64,000 nt of DNA from Streptomyces sp. FIT100 (GTDB lineage: Bacteria; Actinomycetota; Actinomycetes; Streptomycetales; Streptomycetaceae), in contig NZ_CP075715.1 of the NCBI RefSeq assembly GCF_024584805.1, forward strand, positions 1,414,001 through 1,478,000. Reading direction: 5' to 3'. The notes beneath the pieces were generated by a model. That model saw nothing but the letters and a program-made list of their open reading frames with translations. It ran no database searches and was not told where the DNA came from. The translations under genes and the position numbers were made by a program. Below are positions 25,474-34,597 of this stretch, piece by piece. Positions within the stretch are counted from its first letter, which is position 1. Each line of letters begins with the position of its first letter.

Positions 25474-26733
25474 TCAACAGCCGTCGCAGGGGCAGCAGCA
25501 ATCCGGACAGTCGCAGTTGCAGTCGCACTTGTGGCAGCAGCCCTCGCGCTTCTTGCGGGACCACGGGCCCTCGTACTCGCTCGCGCAGCAGATCTTGCAG
25601 GTGCAGAAGAGGCCGGTGAAGACGGCACAGCCCGCCCAGAAGCCGCGCGGTTTGGGGCGCTGCGGGCTGCCGTCGCCGAACTGCGGGGGCAGCCCGCCAG
25701 GACCACCGGGACCTCCGGGACCACCGCCGGACGGACCACCGCCGCCGTACGGATCGCCGCCGCCCCCGTACGGATTGCCGCCGGCAGAGGAGCCGTACGG
25801 GCCGGGCGCGCCGCCGTTCCGGCCTCCGTACGGGGTGCCCTGCGGCGGCTGTGCGCCGTGTCCCTGGTGGCCGCAGGTCGTCGTGGAGAAGGCACGGTTC
25901 ACCGACTGCCGCAGCTCGTGGACGAGCAGCACGTGCAGCAGTCCGTCGTCCACGAACTCCGCGTCGCGCAGCGCGAGCCTGATGCCGTGCACCGCGTCGT
26001 CCGCGAGCCGCCGCGCCTCCTCCAGGGAGGTGCCGGTCGCGGTCAGCGGGTTCCACGCGCCCGCCGCGGTGTCGGCTTCCCTGTCCTCCACGGCGTCCAG
26101 CAGATGGGCGAGGCGCCCGAAGAGGCGGCCGGCCTCGGTGAGCGGGGCCGCGTTCCCGGGACGCCCGGCCAGCACGGCGGTGTGGGCGAAGGCGGCCGCG
26201 GTCGCCGTCTCCGTCGGCTCGGTCACCGCCAGCAGCGGAGTGCCCCGGTCGGCCAGCGCCTCGACGCCGGGCTGCCGGTCGACGGCGTCGACGAGCACCG
26301 CCGTGTCGAAGCCCAGTTCTCGTCCGGTCCGCGCACCCGCCCGGTCCCAGCTCAGCGCGACCCTGCGGGCCGCTGCCGCCACCGGCCTGCGCGCCAGCAG
26401 CCCGTCCCGGTCGGCCACATGGTCCCGCACCTTCGCCGACGCCAGCACCAGCGAGACGACGGCGGCCAGCCGGGCGCCTTCGCCGCGCGCGACGGGGGCG
26501 GTGCGCATGGCGCGCAGGGGGCAGGGACCCGCCGTGCGCCGCCCGTCGGACGTTCGCTCGGTCTGAGCCTCCGTCAGAACCGAGACGATGAGCCCGTCGT
26601 AGTTGGTCACGACCCTGGCGAACTGCCCGTGGTCCGAGCGCAGCGCCAGACACAGTCCGCAGAGATGGGCCATCCACTCCGCCTTGAGGCCGTCCGTGAG
26701 CCGATGCGTGCAGGGCCTGACGATTCCGAACAC
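25474..26733 (-). CDS. DUF5685 family protein with Cys-rich C-terminus
   Basis: 419 residues starting with GTG at 26733 after GGGGGG. The N-terminus has a conserved Cys pattern (FGIVRPCTHRLTDGLKAEWMAHLCGLCLALRSDHGQFARVVTNYDG), followed by a helical domain with GPCPLRAM and a late HELRQSVNRAFSTTTCGHQGHG. A long Gly/Pro/Tyr-rich linker (about residues 300-365) leads to a hydrophobic Cys-containing segment (FWAGCAVFTGLFCTCKICCASEY) and a tail with 10 Cys in the last 20 residues. The regular cysteine spacing suggests metal binding. Function unknown; it is divergent from sflA. Confidence 0.8.
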   Translation of the reverse strand: MFGIVRPCTHRLTDGLKAEWMAHLCGLCLALRSDHGQFARVVTNYDGLIVSVLTEAQTERTSDGRRTAGPCPLRAMRTAPVARGEGARLAAVVSLVLASAKVRDHVADRDGLLARRPVAAAARRVALSWDRAGARTGRELGFDTAVLVDAVDRQPGVEALADRGTPLLAVTEPTETATAAAFAHTAVLAGRPGNAAPLTEAGRLFGRLAHLLDAVEDREADTAAGAWNPLTATGTSLEEARRLADDAVHGIRLALRDAEFVDDGLLHVLLVHELRQSVNRAFSTTTCGHQGHGAQPPQGTPYGGRNGGAPGPYGSSAGGNPYGGGGDPYGGGGPSGGGPGGPGGPGGLPPQFGDGSPQRPKPRGFWAGCAVFTGLFCTCKICCASEYEGPWSRKKREGCCHKCDCNCDCPDCCCPCDGC

Positions 26734-27030
26734 GGCATTCCCCCCGAGTTTCGCTCTCCCGCGCGGGCGGCATCGTACCGGCCGGTGCGTTCACCCGTAC
26801 GCCACCACCGTCACCCGTCCGGCCCGACCTTCATATTTTGAGTTGATATGCACCTTCTGAGTACCCCTCAGGTGCGCTACGCAGGAAGAACCTTGACGAA
26901 TCGCCACATCTTCTGCACCAGTACCGTCACGAATCCTCTGCGCGGCGGCTATCTACTTGGCGTGCGATCCGCATCATGGACGACCATAGGGATGCGGAAC
27001 CACAAGTGACCGCGGTGAAAGGAGGCGTCC
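26734..27030. other. Divergent intergenic region DUF5685 / sflA
   Basis: About 300 bp, less GC-rich than its flanks around 26830-26990. It contains an imperfect inverted repeat (GCACCTTCTGAG...CCTCAGGTGC) near 26850-26875 that could be an operator. A strong AAGGAGG precedes the sflA start. No ORF is supported. Confidence 0.4.
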
Positions 27031-27465
27031 ATGGCATCGGTGCGCAAGGCGAGTGCATGGCTGGGACTCGTCGAGGACAGCGACGAGCGGTACTACGACG
27101 ACGAGTACACCGAGGGTGCGGGGTCGGCCGAGCAGTGGGTGACCGACCCACGGGTCCGAGTGGCCTCCGAGTCCGCCCAGGAGCAGGGTCGCCGGATCGC
27201 CACGATCTCGCCGGACGGGTTCCGTGACGCCCGGGGCATCGGGGAGCTCTTCCGCGAGGGCGTTCCGGTCATCGTCAACCTCACGGCCATGGAGCCGGCG
27301 GACGCCAAGCGCGTGGTGGACTTCGCGGCCGGACTGACCTTCGGTCTGCGCGGCTCGATCGAGCGCGTGGCGACGCGGGTCTTCCTGCTGACCCCCGCCG
27401 ACACGGAGATCGTCAGCGGGGAGTCCTCGGGCCGGACCGCAGGCGGCTTCTACAACCAGAGCTGA
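27031..27465 (+). CDS. sflA: SepF-like cell-division protein (SflA type)
   Basis: 144 residues. ATG at 27031 follows AAGGAGG with a 5-base gap. The N-terminus [27 protein letters not shown] resembles the membrane-binding helix and acidic linker of SepF proteins. The C-terminal SepF core follows: [73 protein letters not shown]. SepF anchors FtsZ to the membrane; Streptomyces has extra SepF-like proteins that affect branching and septation. The neighbouring acyl-CoA dehydrogenase matches the SCO1749-1750 order I remember for sflA. The linker is shorter than in main SepF. Confidence 0.8.
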   Translation: MASVRKASAWLGLVEDSDERYYDDEYTEGAGSAEQWVTDPRVRVASESAQEQGRRIATISPDGFRDARGIGELFREGVPVIVNLTAMEPADAKRVVDFAAGLTFGLRGSIERVATRVFLLTPADTEIVSGESSGRTAGGFYNQS

Positions 27466-27509
27466 GCAGGGCGCTCGCCGGCCGGGCCGGGAGGTCGGGG
27501 ACCAGAGCC

Positions 27510-27618
27510 GGGGCCAGGAGTCCGGGGACCAGGACCGGGGCCAGGAGTCCGGAGACTGGGGCCGGGGCCAAGAGTCCGGGGACCAGAGCCGGGGCCAGGA
27601 GTCCGGGGACCAGGAGGT
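27510..27618. repeat. 27-bp tandem repeat between converging genes
   Basis: GGGGCC[A]GGAGTCC-type units start at 27510, 27537, 27564 and 27591 with an exact 27-bp period and a few substitutions. It lies in the gap between sflA and the acyl-CoA dehydrogenase. The 27-bp period keeps several frames open on both strands, but the composition is not protein-like. Confidence 0.88.
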
Positions 27619-27623
27619 CCGGC

Positions 27624-28814
27624 CTACCTGAAGGCATCCAGACCGGTGAGCGCCTTGCCCAGCACGAGCTGGTGCATCTCGACGGTGCCCTCGTAGGTGA
27701 GCACCGACTCGAGGTTGGTCACATGCCGCATCACGGGGTACTCCAGCGAAATCCCGTTCGCACCGAGGATCGTGCGCGAGGTGCGGCAGATCTCGATCGC
27801 TTCCCGTACGTTGTTGAGCTTCCCGAAGCTGACCTGCTCCGGACGGAGCGTCCCGGCGTCCATCCGCCGCCCGAGGTGGTGGGCGAGCAGGATCCCCTTG
27901 TGCAGTTCGAGCGCCATGTCGGCGAGCTTGGCCTGGGTGAGCTGGAAACCACCGATGGGCTTTCCGAACTGCTCGCGCGTCCGCGCGTAGTCGAGCGCCG
28001 ACTCGAAGCTGGCGCGTGCCGCGCCCATCGCGCCCCAGACGATTCCGTACCGCGCGTGGCTCAGACAGCTGAGCGGTCCGCGGAGTCCGGTCCCCCCGGG
28101 GAGCACGGCGTCGGCGGGCAGACGCACCTCGTCGAGGACGAGCTCGCTCGTGACCGAAGCCCGCAGGGACCACTTGTGCTTGATCTCGGGCGCCGAGAAG
28201 CCGGGCGCGTCCGCCGGCACGACGAAGCCGCGGATGCCGTCGTCGGTCTGCGCCCAGACGACGGCGACCCCGGCGACCGAGCCGTTGGTGATCCACATCT
28301 TGCGGCCGGTCAGCACCCAGTCGGTGCCGTCTCGCTTGGCGTACGTACGCATCCCGGCCGGGTCCGAGCCGTGGTCCGGCTCGGTGAGGCCGAAGCAGCC
28401 GATGGTCGAGCCCTCGGCCATGGACGGCAGCCAGCGCTGCTTCTGCGCCTCGGAGCCGAACTTCCAGATCGCGTACATGGCGAGCGAGCCCTGGACGGAG
28501 ACGAGGGAGCGGATGCCGGAGTCGGCGGCCTCCAGCTCCAGACAGGCGAGCCCGTACTGGACGGCGGTGGCGCCGGCGCAGCCGTAGCCGGTCAGGGACA
28601 TGCCGAGCGCACCGATCGAGCCGAGTTCGCGGGCGAGTTCGCGGATGCCGGGGAGTTCGCCGCGCTCGTACCAGTCGGCGATGTGCGGCAGGACGCGGTC
28701 GGCGGCCCAGGAGCGGACCGTGTCGCGGATCGCGAGGTCCTCGGGGTCCAGGAGGGCGTCGATGCCGAGGGGGTCGGCGGGGTCGAAGGGCGGCAGCTTC
28801 GAGGGTGCGGACAT
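27624..28814 (-). CDS. Acyl-CoA dehydrogenase, glutaryl-CoA dehydrogenase-like
   Basis: 396 residues. Start at ATG 28814 (MSAPSKLPPFDPADPLG). The FAD-binding motifs CFGLTEPDHGSDPAGM and WVLTGRKMWITNGSVAG, the C-terminal RTREQFGKPIGGFQLTQAKLADM, and ANGISLEYPVMRHVTNLESVLTYEGTVEMHQLVLGKALTG identify the family. The catalytic base is expected to be the Glu of TYEGT. The wording VQGSLAMYAIWKFGSEAQKQRWLP is typical of the glutaryl-CoA dehydrogenase branch, which makes crotonyl-CoA in lysine/tryptophan breakdown. Substrate assignment is by similarity only. Confidence 0.9.
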   Translation of the reverse strand: MSAPSKLPPFDPADPLGIDALLDPEDLAIRDTVRSWAADRVLPHIADWYERGELPGIRELARELGSIGALGMSLTGYGCAGATAVQYGLACLELEAADSGIRSLVSVQGSLAMYAIWKFGSEAQKQRWLPSMAEGSTIGCFGLTEPDHGSDPAGMRTYAKRDGTDWVLTGRKMWITNGSVAGVAVVWAQTDDGIRGFVVPADAPGFSAPEIKHKWSLRASVTSELVLDEVRLPADAVLPGGTGLRGPLSCLSHARYGIVWGAMGAARASFESALDYARTREQFGKPIGGFQLTQAKLADMALELHKGILLAHHLGRRMDAGTLRPEQVSFGKLNNVREAIEICRTSRTILGANGISLEYPVMRHVTNLESVLTYEGTVEMHQLVLGKALTGLDAFR

Positions 28815-28891
28815 GAGGGTGCCTCCGGCGGCTCGCACGGCTCTGTGAAAACCTAACAGCGTTAGTTAATACTCGGCGCTGACGTTACGGC

Positions 28892-30634
28892 TCAGTGTGC
28901 CGTGCGTCCAGGGCCGGCTGCGCCCGCCGCCGCGGGCCGTACGTGCCTCCGCGGCTCGGGCGCGGACGCGGTCTCCTGGTGCGGTCCGTGCGGTCCGTGC
29001 GGCTCGTGCGCGCTCTGCCCGGGCAGTCGCGGTACCGCGGACGTCCGGTCGGCCGGCAGCTCCGCGGACACGTCCGGGCACGCGTCGGCGGACGGCACCT
29101 GGCACTCCATCGCCTTCGGCAGCCGCAGCGCCGCCAGCGCCCCGGCCAGCAGCAGCCCCGCGCTGACGAAGAGCGTGACGTGCAGGCCGTGCACGAACGA
29201 GGTACGCGCGGCGATCCGCAGCGCGTCCCCTGCCGGTCCGCCCAGCGCGTCCGCCACCTGGTACGCCTCGCCCAGCGAATGGGTCGCGGCGGCGCGGGCG
29301 GCGCCGGGGACGCCGGACGCACCGTTCAGCCCGGGGGCGTACGCGGCGTTCATGACGCTGCCGAGGAGCGCGATGCCCATGCCGGCGCCCAGCTGGTACG
29401 AGGTCTCGCCGATCGCGGCCGCCCCGCCCGCCTGAGCGGCGGGGGCCTCGCTGAGCATCGACTCGTACGCGGCGAAGAGCGTGGTCTGGAGACCGAAGCC
29501 GAGCAGCACGAAGCCGGCGGTGAGCAGCAGCGGCCGGTCGTGGTGGCCCATGGACGTGAGCAGCAGGACGGCGGCGGCGGTCGCGACGAAGCCCCAGCCG
29601 ACCATCCGGCGCGGGCCGACGCGGCGCAGGGTGTACGAACCGGTCGCGCCCGCGGCCATCGCGGCGAAGGTGAGCGGCAGCAGCCGCAGACCGGTCTCCA
29701 GCGGGCTCAGCCCGAGCACGAGCTGGAGGTACTGGACGGCGATCAGCTCCAGGCCGACCAGGGCCAGCATGGCGAGCACGATGCAGCCGACCGAGGTGGA
29801 GAAGGTCGCCCTGGAGAACATCCGCATGTCGATGAGGGGATGCTCACGGCGTCGCTGACGGCGTACGAAGAGGGTGAGGAGCAGGGCTCCGGCGAACAGC
29901 GGTCCGATGGTGCGCGGCTCCAGCAGCCCGTGGCCGACGCCGAGCCGCTTCACACCGAGGACCACGGTGAGGACACCGGCCGCGGCCATCAGCGCGCCGA
30001 CGACGTCCCAGGGCCCGTCGCCGCTGCCCCGGGACTCGGGCAGCAGCCAGCGGCCTATGGGCAGGATCAGGACCATCAGCGGGATGTTGACGAGGAAGAC
30101 CGAGCCCCACCAGAAGTGCTGGACCAGGAAGCCGCCGAGCACCGGTCCGGTGGCGGCTCCGACAGCGGCGACCGCGGTCCAGATGCCGATGGCGGTGGCC
30201 CGCTCGCGCCGGTCGGGGAAGACCGCGCGGAGGATCGAGAGCGTCGCGGGCATGATCATCGCGCCGCCGACGCCGAGCAGGGCGCGGGCCGCGATGAGCA
30301 CCTCGGGTTCGGAGGCGAACGCCGCGACCGCGGAGGCCACGCCGAAGAGGGCGTAGCCGAGCAGCAGCACGCGGCGGCGGCCGACGCGGTCGCCGAGCGT
30401 GCCGAAGAGGATCAGCAGCGCCGCGCAGACCAGGGGGTACGCGTCGACGATCCAGAGGAGCTCGACGCCGCTGGGGCGCAGGTCCTCGGTGACGGCGGGG
30501 ACGGCGACGTGGAGCACGGTCGCGTCGAGCGCGACCAGCAGCAGGCTGACGCAGAGGACGAGGAGGACGACCCAGCGGTTGGCACCGCCGCCGACGGCAC
30601 GCAGGCGTGCTGCGGCCATGGCCGTCCCGGTCAT
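28892..30634 (-). CDS. MFS drug exporter, DHA2 (14-TM) family
   Basis: 580 residues. ATG at 30634 follows GGGAGGTACGTGT. Fourteen hydrophobic segments start at WVVLLVLCVSLLLVALDATVLHVAVPAV (motif D1-like) and include GTLGDRVGRRRVLLLGYALFG (motif A) and the motif-C-like AVAAVGAATGPVLGGFL. The C-terminal 70 residues are a hydrophilic Pro/His/Arg tail. Members use the proton gradient to export drugs or antiseptics. No TetR-type regulator is adjacent, so the substrate is open. Confidence 0.9.
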   Translation of the reverse strand: MTGTAMAAARLRAVGGGANRWVVLLVLCVSLLLVALDATVLHVAVPAVTEDLRPSGVELLWIVDAYPLVCAALLILFGTLGDRVGRRRVLLLGYALFGVASAVAAFASEPEVLIAARALLGVGGAMIMPATLSILRAVFPDRRERATAIGIWTAVAAVGAATGPVLGGFLVQHFWWGSVFLVNIPLMVLILPIGRWLLPESRGSGDGPWDVVGALMAAAGVLTVVLGVKRLGVGHGLLEPRTIGPLFAGALLLTLFVRRQRRREHPLIDMRMFSRATFSTSVGCIVLAMLALVGLELIAVQYLQLVLGLSPLETGLRLLPLTFAAMAAGATGSYTLRRVGPRRMVGWGFVATAAAVLLLTSMGHHDRPLLLTAGFVLLGFGLQTTLFAAYESMLSEAPAAQAGGAAAIGETSYQLGAGMGIALLGSVMNAAYAPGLNGASGVPGAARAAATHSLGEAYQVADALGGPAGDALRIAARTSFVHGLHVTLFVSAGLLLAGALAALRLPKAMECQVPSADACPDVSAELPADRTSAVPRLPGQSAHEPHGPHGPHQETASAPEPRRHVRPAAAGAAGPGRTAH

Positions 30635-31067
30635 ACACGTACCTCCCAGTACCGCGAACCTCGCGCTCGGTGGGCCGGCCGGGGGCGGGCCCGGCGGGGA
30701 GCGGCCCGGCATCGACGGGCGAGTGATCAGTCAGCGTACGCGAGTCCCGACAGCCGGCGCGTGGCGCACCTCTCACCTCGACGTGCCCGCAGGTGTGGCG
30801 TGTGCCACGCCCGGCCGGACACCGGGATCGTGCCCTGCGCGCGCCGAACGGCCCTCGAATTCCGGGCGCCAATCGCGTGAACTGCTTTCCTCGCGTACAA
30901 ACACACTTACGCGGAAGGGTCGTTCCGCAATAGGGCACAAGGTCACTTCCATTTACGGAAGACACCCACGAAAGAATGTGCGGCTGAGACCCACCCCACA
31001 TCACATCGTCATCACGAAGAGCCTGGATCGGCCTGGGCCGACACTCACTCGCTGTAACGTCGATTGG
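30635..31067. other. Divergent intergenic region, no gene recognised
   Basis: About 430 bp between the exporter (minus) and the PAP2 gene (plus). It is partly lower in GC near 30880-31000. No convincing ORF or RNA was seen. Confidence 0.5.
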
Positions 31068-32105
31068 GTGCGTACCGACATCTTTGCCCGTCTGGACCGG
31101 GAGCCGGAGCCGCCGAAGATAGAGATCCCGCGGATGAGCCGCACCCGTCTCGCCCTCTTCGGCGGGACTTTGGCGTTCTACGCGGCCATCGTCGTCGCCG
31201 TGCTCATCTCGTCCTGGCTGGTGCTCCTCGACTGGAAGGTCATGCTCTTCCGGCCGTATCAGCAGTGGCCGGACCTGCACGCGTTCCTCGACTACTACGT
31301 GGTGCTCGGCCAGCGCGGCCCCACGGCCGTGATGGTGGCGGCGTGGCTTGGCTGGCGCTCTTGGCGGCAGCACACGCTGCGGCCGCTGCTCGCGCTCGGC
31401 GCCGCGCTGCTGCTGCTGAACGCGACGGTGGGCTCCGTCAAGCTCGGCCTCGGGCGGCTCGGGCCGCACTACGCGACGCAGATCGGCTCGCCCGAGCTCT
31501 TCGCCGGCGGCGATATATTTCCTTCCGGCCACACCGCCAACGCCGTCGTGACCTGGGGAATTCTGGCCTATCTGGCCACCACCCCGCGGGCCAGGCGCTA
31601 TCTGTCGGCGCTCTCGGCCGTGGTCGCCCTCGGGGTGGGGCTGACCACCGTCTACATCGGAACGCACTGGCTGAGCGATGTGCTGCTCGGCTGGGCGGCG
31701 GGACTGCTGGTCCTGCTGGCGCTGCCGTGGTGCGAGCCGCTGATCGGACGCACCGAGGCGTTCATCCTGTCGCTGCGCGACCAGCTGCGGGCACGCAGTC
31801 TTCCGGTGCCGTCGCTGCCGGTCGCCTCGGGCGGGCCGCGGCCTGCCGTATACCCGCAGCGGGTGCGCTCGGAGGAGGACGAGCCGGTGCGCAGACCGCT
31901 GGGCGCGAGTGCCGGCGCGGGCGCGGGCGGGGCCACGGCCACGGCGACCGCGCAGCTCACACAGGCGCGCCCGCACGCGGTGACGCGCTCGGGGCACGGG
32001 TCGCACGGCGCGCACGCTACCCACGGCGCGCACTCCACCCCCTCCCCCGTCGCCCCTCCGGGAAGCCGCCGCCCGCCGCGTTCGCGGCCGGCGTCGGGAA
32101 GCTGA
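31068..32105 (+). CDS. PAP2-superfamily membrane phosphatase
   Basis: 345 residues. GTG at 31068 (VRTDIFARLDREPEPPKIEIP) has no clear Shine-Dalgarno; ATG at 31134 is an alternative. Six hydrophobic segments carry the PAP2 signature in order: KLGLGRLGPH, FPSGHTANAV and TTVYIGTHWLSDVLLGW (catalytic His, with His/Asp). The C-terminal 85 residues form a hydrophilic Ala/Gly/His-rich tail. Such enzymes dephosphorylate phosphatidic acid or polyprenyl phosphates at the membrane. Downstream is a perfect hairpin. Confidence 0.88.
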   Translation: MRTDIFARLDREPEPPKIEIPRMSRTRLALFGGTLAFYAAIVVAVLISSWLVLLDWKVMLFRPYQQWPDLHAFLDYYVVLGQRGPTAVMVAAWLGWRSWRQHTLRPLLALGAALLLLNATVGSVKLGLGRLGPHYATQIGSPELFAGGDIFPSGHTANAVVTWGILAYLATTPRARRYLSALSAVVALGVGLTTVYIGTHWLSDVLLGWAAGLLVLLALPWCEPLIGRTEAFILSLRDQLRARSLPVPSLPVASGGPRPAVYPQRVRSEEDEPVRRPLGASAGAGAGGATATATAQLTQARPHAVTRSGHGSHGAHATHGAHSTPSPVAPPGSRRPPRSRPASGS

Positions 32106-32128
32106 CGGCTTCCACTTCGTACGGCTAC

Positions 32129-32179
32129 GGCGAAGGCCCCGGCCCCGCGGTTCACCACCGCGGGGCCGGGGCCTTCGCC
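32129..32179. terminator. 22-bp perfect hairpin between PAP2 and I78 genes
   Basis: Arms at 32129-32150 and 32158-32179 pair over 22 bp around a 7-base loop. It lies between two converging genes and is a likely bidirectional terminator. Confidence 0.85.
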
Positions 32180-32207
32180 TTGTCCAGGTCTCCGAGAGAC
32201 GCGGCCG

Positions 32208-32423
32208 TCAGCCTTTCCAGCAGCGGACGACCGAGCCGTGGTCGACCTCGAAGTTCAGCCGGCCTTCCAGATACTCCATGGTGATGATCGCGCCGGGCGG
32301 CAGCGCTCTGACGGTGGTCCAGCCCCGGCTGCGGGCCAGGCGCTCCGCGTCACCGGCGTCGAGGCCGAGGTACGCGTCGGGGGCGTCGTCGGGCTGGGCG
32401 GAAGGGGTCGGTATCGGTGCCAT
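32208..32423 (-). CDS. Peptidase inhibitor I78 family protein
   Basis: 71 residues, no signal peptide. The core DAERLARSRGWTTVRALPPGAIITMEYLEGRLNFEVDHGSVVRCWKG matches the small I78 family: a conserved A..R..GW, then the inhibitory turn and N-x-x-V/F-D near the C-terminus. Family members inhibit serine proteases, and this genome segment has two streptogrisins, though a link is speculative. Confidence 0.75.
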   Translation of the reverse strand: MAPIPTPSAQPDDAPDAYLGLDAGDAERLARSRGWTTVRALPPGAIITMEYLEGRLNFEVDHGSVVRCWKG

Positions 32424-32887
32424 GAGTCCTCACCGTAAGCGGCTGCGGACGGTGATGGAAGTCCCGGAAGTCCCCGGTGCACCTCGGCGGTCACACTTGT
32501 GTCACAGGATCACGACACACGTTTGATGCCGATACGCTCATTCGTACGGAAAAGCGGTACGGCGCGCACAGGAAATTCACGGAACTCCCCGAACCCCACC
32601 GCACCGCACCCACCTTGCCCCGGGAATTTCCCTGCCCGAAGCCTTTTGGTCGGCCCGCGCGGAACCTGGAATTCAACATTGCACCCTGGGCCCTTATGCA
32701 ATCCCTACTTGAGGATGAATCAGGCATCACCCGTACGCGTATCGCACCGTGTCCGGATCCGTGTCCGCGCCCTGTCGCACGGCGCCGGGTGCCTAGCATC
32801 ATGGCTCCGGCCCGAGACCGAACCGGTTGCCGAACCGGTTGCCGAACCGGTCACCGGGCCCGCAGCGTGGACCGCGAGGGGGCAGCG
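32424..32887. other. Upstream region of ctaD with a 12-bp triple repeat
   Basis: About 460 bp. Three copies of CCGAACCGGTTG/CA lie at 32818-32829, 32830-32841 and 32842-32853, ending 35 bp before the ctaD start. The frame is open through this region but its composition and lack of similarity argue against a longer protein. CTAGCAT near 32793 could be a -10 box. Confidence 0.55.
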
Positions 32888-34597
32888 ATGGGGACGGACA
32901 CCGCAGGGGCGACCGCCACCGGGACGCCCCCGCGGAAGCGGGGCAGGATCGTCGTGGACTGGCTCACGACCACCGATCACAAGAAGATCGGGCACCTCTA
33001 CCTGATCACCTCGTTCGGCTTCTTCCTGGCGGCCGGGCTGCTGGCGATGCTGATGCGGGCCGAGCTGGCCCGCCCCGGGCTCCAGCTGATGTCGAACCAG
33101 GAGTTCAACCAGGCGTTCACGCTGCACGGCACGATCATGCTGCTGCTCTTCGCGACGCCGACCTTCGCCGGCTTCGCCAACGAGATCGTGCCGCTCCAGA
33201 TCGGCGCGCCGGACGTCGCCTTCCCGCGGCTCAACATGTTCTCGTACTGGCTGTTCCTCTTCGGCGGGCTGATGGTGCTGGGCTCGCTCCTGGTGCCGAC
33301 GGGCCCCGCCGCCTTCGGCTGGACCGCATACGCCCCGCTCAACAGCCTGGAACGGTCACCCGGCGTCGGCGTCGACCTATGGATCATGGGGCTCGCCTTC
33401 TCGGGCTTCGGCACGATCCTCACGTCCGTCAACTTCCTGGCGACGATCATCGGGATGCGGGCCCCGGGGATGACGATGTTCCGGATGCCGATCTTCACCT
33501 GGAACGTCCTCTTCACCACGATCCTGGTGCTCGTGGCGTTCCCGGTGCTGGCGGCGGCGCTGCTGGTGCTGGAGTCCGACCGCAGATTCGGCTCGGTGGT
33601 CTTCCAGGCCGAGAACGGCGGTGCGCTGCTGTGGCAGCACCTCTTCTGGTTCTTCGGCCATCCGGAGGTCTACATCATCGCGCTGCCGTTCTTCGGCATC
33701 ATCACGGAGATCATCCCGGTCTTCTCGCGGAAGCCGATCTTCGGTTACGTCACGCTCGTGGGCGCCACGATGGCCATCACCGGGCTCTCGGTGGTCGTGT
33801 GGGCGCACCACATGTTCGCCACGGGCGCGGTCCTGCTGCCCTTCTTCTCGCTGCTGTCGTTCCTGATCGCCGTGCCCACCGGGGTGAAGTTCTTCAACTG
33901 GAGCGGGACGATGCTCCGCGGGTCGCTGTCGTTCGAGACGCCGATGCTGTGGGCGGTCGGCTTCCTGGTGTCGTTCCTGCTCGGCGGGTTGACCGGAGTG
34001 ATCATCGCCTCGCCGCCGATGGACTTCCCTGTGACCGACTCGTACTTCATCGTCGCCCACTTCCACTACACGGTCTTCGGAACGGTCGTCTTCGCGATGT
34101 TCGCGGGCTTCTACTTCTGGTGGCCCAAGTTCACCGGCAAGATGCTCGACGAGCGGCTCGGGAAGATCCACTTCTGGTCGCTCTTCATCGGTTTCCAGAC
34201 CACCTTCCTGGTGCAGCACTGGCTGGGGGCGGAGGGCATGCCCCGGCGGTACGCGGACTACCTGGCGGCCGACGGCTTCACGGCGCTCAACACGGTCTCC
34301 ACCATCGGCGCGTTCCTGCTCGGCATCTCCACGCTGCCGTTCCTCCACAACATCTGGAAGACCGCGAAGTACGGGAAGAAGGTGGCGGTCGACGACCCGT
34401 GGGGGTTCGGCAGATCGCTGGAGTGGGCGACCTCCTGCCCGCCGCCCCGGCACAACTTCACCGCCATTCCACGGATCCGCTCGGAGTCCCCCGCCTTCGA
34501 TCTGCACCACCCCGGATTCGCGGCGGGCGAGCTCACTGCGCCGGGGCGGCGGGGCGTTCCCCGAGCGCCCGGGACAGCCGGTCCCGGAGCGTCCTGA
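32888..34597 (+). CDS. ctaD: Cytochrome c oxidase (aa3) subunit I
   Basis: 569 residues with 12 predicted membrane helices. Visible ligands and motifs: HGTIMLLLF (heme a His), [14 protein letters not shown] (CuB His with the His-Tyr crosslink), WAHHMFATG (two CuB His), and [10 protein letters not shown] (heme a3 and heme a His). The start is ATG 32888 after GAGGGGGCAGCG. No ctaC, ctaE or ctaF genes are adjacent, which suggests a second, stand-alone copy. The C-terminus runs 65 bases into the opposite-strand WYL regulator. Confidence 0.93.
   Translation: MGTDTAGATATGTPPRKRGRIVVDWLTTTDHKKIGHLYLITSFGFFLAAGLLAMLMRAELARPGLQLMSNQEFNQAFTLHGTIMLLLFATPTFAGFANEIVPLQIGAPDVAFPRLNMFSYWLFLFGGLMVLGSLLVPTGPAAFGWTAYAPLNSLERSPGVGVDLWIMGLAFSGFGTILTSVNFLATIIGMRAPGMTMFRMPIFTWNVLFTTILVLVAFPVLAAALLVLESDRRFGSVVFQAENGGALLWQHLFWFFGHPEVYIIALPFFGIITEIIPVFSRKPIFGYVTLVGATMAITGLSVVVWAHHMFATGAVLLPFFSLLSFLIAVPTGVKFFNWSGTMLRGSLSFETPMLWAVGFLVSFLLGGLTGVIIASPPMDFPVTDSYFIVAHFHYTVFGTVVFAMFAGFYFWWPKFTGKMLDERLGKIHFWSLFIGFQTTFLVQHWLGAEGMPRRYADYLAADGFTALNTVSTIGAFLLGISTLPFLHNIWKTAKYGKKVAVDDPWGFGRSLEWATSCPPPRHNFTAIPRIRSESPAFDLHHPGFAAGELTAPGRRGVPRAPGTAGPGAS

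Noticed and set aside
27510..27618. Possible repeat protein (LVPGLLAPA-type units on the minus strand)
   Set aside because: No RBS, no start in a sensible place, and it lies between two converging genes; the open frame follows from the 27-bp period.
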